In this document: one piece after another, positions 60,492-64,000 of the stretch
Numbering within the stretch: the first letter of the stretch is position 1
Layout: each line of letters starts with the position of its first letter
Source of the DNA: Clostridiales bacterium
Lineage (GTDB): Bacteria; Bacillota; Clostridia; Peptostreptococcales; Anaerovoracaceae
Assembly: GCA_015058275.1 (NCBI GenBank)
Contig: SVCQ01000001.1
Span: 109,270 to 173,269, forward strand
DNA length: 64,000 nucleotides
Direction of reading: 5' to 3'
Position numbers and translations under genes: made by a program
Notes under the pieces: model-generated
The model's database searches: none
Told to the model about the DNA's origin: nothing
The model's input: the letters and a program-made list of their open reading frames with translations, nothing else

Positions 60492-61235
60492 CTATATCTC
60501 CACACTCACTATTTTTTGTATCATCGCGTATATCCCTATGATCGATGCGCATACAGAGGTCATGATCACCCTGCCTGCCACTGTCTCGTACAGCGGCGCT
60601 ATGTAGTCGGGCGCAGTCAGATTGAGGAAGAGTATTATAAGTACCGGCATCACGAATATGACCATGCCTTCGCTCTCCTTACGCCTGATGAGTTCCTCTA
60701 TCTCCCTGTCTATGCTCATCTTCTCCATGATCACGGAGGCGGCCTTGTTGAGAGCTGTTATCAGGCTCGCACCCGTCATCTTGCATATTGAATAGACCGT
60801 GACGAAGTCATGCACATCCTCAAGGCCGCTCAGCTCCGCCATGTCCCTCAGCACCGTTACATCGTTCTCTCCGCCCGTCTCCATGCGCTCATATGCCTTT
60901 TCGAGATCGCCCGCGAGTATCGAGCGCCGGCCGTGGATATTTCGCATGGACGGTATGGATTCTGCAATCGCATCCTTCATGGATCTACCCGCTCCTATGG
61001 CAGTGGAAGCCATGAAGAGGAAATCCTTGAACTCAGCCAGATACCTCTTGCGTCTGCGGCTTATAATGCTGTCTGTAACAAAACCCTTTATCTTCTTTGA
61101 GAACGGAAGTATCACAACAGCAAAGAATATATTCCTGTACAGAAGGTACGATACAGCCAGTCCAGCAAGCACAAGTCCCGCGTGATACAGTATCTCTTCC
61201 TTCCTGCTGAGCTTATATACTCTCAGATCAGTCAT
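60492..61235 (-). CDS. TadB-like type II/IV secretion F-family membrane protein
   Basis: RKRYLAEFKDFLFMASTAIGAGRSMKDAIAES, VTVYSICKMTGASLITALNKAASVIMEKMSIDREIEELIRRKESEG. Confidence 0.87.
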   Translation of the reverse strand: MTDLRVYKLSRKEEILYHAGLVLAGLAVSYLLYRNIFFAVVILPFSKKIKGFVTDSIISRRRKRYLAEFKDFLFMASTAIGAGRSMKDAIAESIPSMRNIHGRRSILAGDLEKAYERMETGGENDVTVLRDMAELSGLEDVHDFVTVYSICKMTGASLITALNKAASVIMEKMSIDREIEELIRRKESEGMVIFVMPVLIILFLNLTAPDYIAPLYETVAGRVIMTSVCASIIGIYAMIQKIVSVEI

Positions 61236-62503
61236 GACGCTCTCCCTTCTCCGGATCCCGTGCTCCCCTGCATCATCTCTCCGTAGCCGAATCTTGTAAG
61301 TCTCTCCCTGTCAAGGAGTCCGTTGCCGGTCGGCATGAGGCTTCCCTCCCTGTCAACCTTGTACAGATAGTTGAGAATGTAGTCAGCACCGTCGAAACCC
61401 GCGATCTCGGCTACCTCTTCAACATGTCTTCGTCCCTTTGCATCTCTTTTAAGATGTACGAATATATCTATCGCATTTGCGATCTGGTTCCTGACAGATC
61501 CGACGGACACCTGCGAGTCCGACAGGTACATGGTCTCAAGGCGGTTTAACATGCCGCGTATCGAGTTGCCGTGCCCCGTGCTCATGCTGCCGTCATGGCC
61601 TGTATTCATCGCCTGTATCATGTCTATGACCTCGCGGCCTCTTACCTCTCCGACGATTATCCGGTCAGGCCTCATCCTGAGGCTCGTCCTTATGAGCTGG
61701 GTCATATTGACCTCTCCCTTGCCGATAGAATTGGCCGCCCTGCATTCCATCTGCACCTTGTTGTCTATATGGCTTATGACAAGCTCGGCCGAGTCCTCTA
61801 TCGTGATGACCCTCTCGCTCCTGCCTATGAAGGCGGTAAGAGCGTTAAGAAAGGTCGTCTTGCCGGATGAAGTCCCTCCGCTTATGAAGATGTTGTATCC
61901 GCTTCTCACAAGCACGGCGAGATCGACCGCGCAGTCGCTTGAGAGGCTTGCGCATCCCACGAGCTCCGCCATGTCTATCTCTGTCTCGCGGAACTTACGT
62001 ATGGTAAGGATCGGGCCGTTGAGAGCCACGGTCCTGAGTACCCCGTTTACCCTGTATCCGGAAGGGAGCCTTGCGTCCACTATCGGATTCGCCTCGTTTA
62101 TCTCCCTGTGGACATCGGATGCGAACATCCTGATGATCTCCTCAAGCTCCGCATATGATGTAAAGGCATCATCCACCCTGACAAGCCTTCTCTCCCTCTC
62201 CACGTATATCCTCTCAGGACCGTTCACCATGATCTCGTTGATATGAGGATCAGAGAGAAGCTCTTCGAGTATCCCGTAGCGGTTTATGAGCCTCACGTGC
62301 ATGCTGCCGAGGATGATCTCATTCTCCCTTGATGATGTCCTGTATGAGAGCTCCGATCCGAAGAACTCATCCTCGCATCTTGCAAGTATCTCATCGGCGG
62401 AGGGAGCCTCGCTCCTGTCTGTCATCCACTTCCTGATGCTCCTGATGAGATCTTCTATCTCAGTTCCGTATTTGCTTACTGTCGCTGCTCTTGTTATTGT
62501 CAT
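61232..62503 (-). CDS. TadA/CpaF family secretion ATPase
   Basis: EIMVNGPERIYVERERRLVRV, NIFISGGTSSGKTTFLNALTAFI, RMRPDRIIVGEVRGREVIDMIQAMNTGHDGSMSTGHGNS. Confidence 0.95.
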   Translation of the reverse strand: MTITRAATVSKYGTEIEDLIRSIRKWMTDRSEAPSADEILARCEDEFFGSELSYRTSSRENEIILGSMHVRLINRYGILEELLSDPHINEIMVNGPERIYVERERRLVRVDDAFTSYAELEEIIRMFASDVHREINEANPIVDARLPSGYRVNGVLRTVALNGPILTIRKFRETEIDMAELVGCASLSSDCAVDLAVLVRSGYNIFISGGTSSGKTTFLNALTAFIGRSERVITIEDSAELVISHIDNKVQMECRAANSIGKGEVNMTQLIRTSLRMRPDRIIVGEVRGREVIDMIQAMNTGHDGSMSTGHGNSIRGMLNRLETMYLSDSQVSVGSVRNQIANAIDIFVHLKRDAKGRRHVEEVAEIAGFDGADYILNYLYKVDREGSLMPTGNGLLDRERLTRFGYGEMMQGSTGSGEGRAS

Positions 62504-63419
62504 AGCCGTCCATTCCGTATATCTGCCTTATGCAGTCATCTATGGCAAGTGCCTCATCGCTGTCTCCGGTATGCCTGATGCTGATAACATCCCTGCCGGA
62601 CTCCCTTCCTATCATTTCGGAGAACCCAGGGATCCTCCTGCCGCTTTCAAAGCAGACTATGCTGCCTGCTTCCTTGATGACAGACAGGTTCTCATGTCTC
62701 AGGCATGTACCTGCATCCATTACCACAGCATCAAAACCGCCTGAAATCCCCGCTATCAAATCTCTCAGCTCATCCTCCTCAAGATATGCTGCAGGGTTCA
62801 GTCCCGGAGGAAGCATCAGAGAAGACACCCCGTAGCTGTCTGTATATGTGAAGCTGTCCCATGCGCTGCCGCGTCCCGTCCTGACAGCATACATGAGTCT
62901 TGCGAATCTGTTGATGCGCCCGCTCTCAGGCCTGCCGTAATCGTTTATAAAGCCGAGACTCAGCAGGAGGACTCTTCCGCCGCGCCTGTATATGATCTGT
63001 CTGGCAAGAGCCCTGCACTTGTCCGATACAAACGAATCCGAATCGCTCAGCACAGCTATTGTCTTTGAAGAGCATGTCCGCCTGACTCCCCCGCCGTGCC
63101 ACTCGCTGTATGCATTGACGAATTCCGACAGCAGGCTCTCAACGCCAGAGTATTTGAACACTCTCCTGTATGTATCGTTGTCAGGTGATGTATCCGCCTC
63201 ATCAGCTGAGCGTGACAGAAACACAGTCCGTACGGCTATACGCGAGAGTATCTGTTCGTCGAACTCCTCAGGTCCTATGTCTGTCAGTATCAGGCAGTCT
63301 GATGTGTCGCCTCCTGTCTCGCCTATAACATTTACGAATATATCATTATCGTAAGATGCAAGTTTATCGACCAGTGCCTTCCTGTATTCTGTATCCCTTA
63401 TCAGAATTCCAAGTCTCAT
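62460..63419 (-). CDS. TadZ/CpaE-like protein
   Basis: MRLGILIRDTEYRKALVDKLASYDNDIFVNVIGE receiver-like N-terminus, degenerate MinD-like C-terminal half; first gene of the Tad locus; start corrected from 63440 to the ATG behind AGGAGGG. Confidence 0.72.
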   Translation of the reverse strand: MRLGILIRDTEYRKALVDKLASYDNDIFVNVIGETGGDTSDCLILTDIGPEEFDEQILSRIAVRTVFLSRSADEADTSPDNDTYRRVFKYSGVESLLSEFVNAYSEWHGGGVRRTCSSKTIAVLSDSDSFVSDKCRALARQIIYRRGGRVLLLSLGFINDYGRPESGRINRFARLMYAVRTGRGSAWDSFTYTDSYGVSSLMLPPGLNPAAYLEEDELRDLIAGISGGFDAVVMDAGTCLRHENLSVIKEAGSIVCFESGRRIPGFSEMIGRESGRDVISIRHTGDSDEALAIDDCIRQIYGMDGYDNNKSSDSKQIRN

Positions 63420-63464
63420 TTCGCCCTCCTGTACGCTCAACTATACTGATCCGCGCAGCAAAAA

Positions 63465-63517
63465 ACTGTACACATATTGCCATCAGAATATTGTCGGATT
63501 GCGGTGATTTATTGCAG
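63465..63517 (-). promoter_or_regulatory. Conserved upstream element, copy 2 (46 nt before the tadZ-like start)
   Basis: ACTGTACACATATTGCCATCAGAATATTGTCGGATTGCGGTGATTTATTGCAG (+ strand), 42/53 identical to 27603-27655. Confidence 0.6.
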
Positions 63518-63530
63518 ATAAACAGGCAAT

Positions 63531-63566
63531 AAAAAAGAGCCTCAGCACATGTACTGATGGCTCAAA
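63531..63566 (-). terminator. Rho-independent terminator upstream of the Tad locus
   Basis: Minus strand GAGCCATCAGTACATGTGCTGAGGCTCTTTTTTATT. Confidence 0.75.
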
Positions 63567-63660
63567 ACATTGGAATTTCAATGATACCGGAGGTTACAGA
63601 TAAGTTATATGCAGATTATCCCGATCAATGCTCTTTTCCACAGTCTGCAGCCTTATCCAC

Positions 63661-63691
63661 ATAAAAAAAATGGACAGACGTCGTCTGTCCA
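63661..63691 (-). terminator. Terminator downstream of the tRNA-Leu fragment
   Basis: Minus strand GGACAGACGACGTCTGTCCATTTTTTTT. Confidence 0.75.
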
Positions 63692-63697
63692 ATATGA

Positions 63698-63736
63698 TGG
63701 TGCGGATGAAAGGACTCCGACGCGCGTAAGCGCTAG
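63698..63736 (-). pseudogene. 3' fragment of a tRNA-Leu gene with a deletion in the T arm
   Basis: Minus strand CTAGCGCTTACGCGCGTCGGAGTCCTTTCATCCGCACCA resembles tRNA-Leu variable arm/T arm/acceptor plus CCA, lacking the usual GGTTC. Confidence 0.6.
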
Positions 63737-63779
63737 TCCCCGGAGGGGGGAACCGTAGGTGAGATGCCTTTCATCGACA

Positions 63780-63848
63780 TAATCGAATAGGGTGGATTTT
63801 CTCCACCCTTTCACACCACCGTACGTGCCGTTCGGCATACGGCGGTTC
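63780..63848 (-). mobile_element. Group II intron 3' end (domains V and VI)
   Basis: Minus strand GAACCGCCGTATGCCGAACGGCACGTACGGTGGTGTG (domain V type) then AAGGGTGGAGAAAATCCACCCTATTCGAT (domain VI type). Confidence 0.75.
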
Positions 63849-63895
63849 AAATCAACTTCAACATGTGCCTTTCGGCATAATAATCGGACAGACTG

Positions 63896-63925
63896 ACTAG
63901 CCCCGCTTGGGCTAGTTTTTCTTTT
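63896..63925 (+). terminator. Rho-independent terminator-like hairpin
   Basis: ACTAGCCCCGCTTGGGCTAGTTTTTCTTTT. Confidence 0.65.
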
Positions 63926-64000
63926 GTAAATGTCAATTTAATTTTGTACAAAAAGTGGAAAATAATTTTGTACAATTTTCAGCTCTTCGCAGGCTGGTTT
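63925..64000. mobile_element. Probable insertion sequence end (IS21-like), continuing past the window
   Basis: TGTAAATGTCAATTTAATTTTGTACAAAAAGTGGAAAATAATTTTGTACAATTTTCA; two direct repeats AATTTTGTACAA at 63940 and 63964. Confidence 0.45.

Noticed and set aside
63652-63660. TTATCCACA, an exact DnaA-box-like 9-mer (another at 27694-27702)
   Set aside because: Single isolated copies, one overlapping the rpe stop codon; no cluster or origin context.

Overview
64 kb of a low-to-mid-GC Firmicutes (probably Clostridia) chromosome, mostly coding on the minus strand. The left edge holds a large N-terminal piece (~1,740 aa) of a repetitive Cna_B/SpaA/FctA-like surface protein. Next come an EAL protein, an aldehyde dehydrogenase, a YgjV-like protein with a GNAT-like tail, and a dicarboxylate symporter with an ATPase-like N-terminus. 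A compact acyl-ligase / condensation / carrier-protein cassette (A-C-T) is appended to a ruvCAB-queA-tgt-rlmD gene string. The middle is conserved housekeeping: recN-argR, HD-GYP, holA, comEC, rpe-rsgA-prkC-stp-rsmB-fmt-def-priA, asnA, queH. A 16-gene tRNA array (41.9-43.6 kb) follows, then hslUV-topA-dprA-comM-yraN, an ispH-S1 fusion, and a GGGtGRT/Fe-S scaffold pair. At 56.3-63.4 kb is a complete-looking Gram-positive Tad/Flp pilus locus. The right edge is a mosaic of a tRNA-Leu fragment, a group II intron domain V/VI, and a probable IS end. The main new observation is a ~53-bp intergenic motif (42/53 identical, no gaps) placed exactly 46 nt upstream of both comEC and the first tad gene. A weaker relative lies ahead of yraN-comM-dprA. 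One Tad pseudopilin also carries two tandem YHxxxC...CxxC metal-binding modules. Together these suggest a competence regulon that uses a Tad pilus for DNA uptake; this is a hypothesis from sequence reading only.
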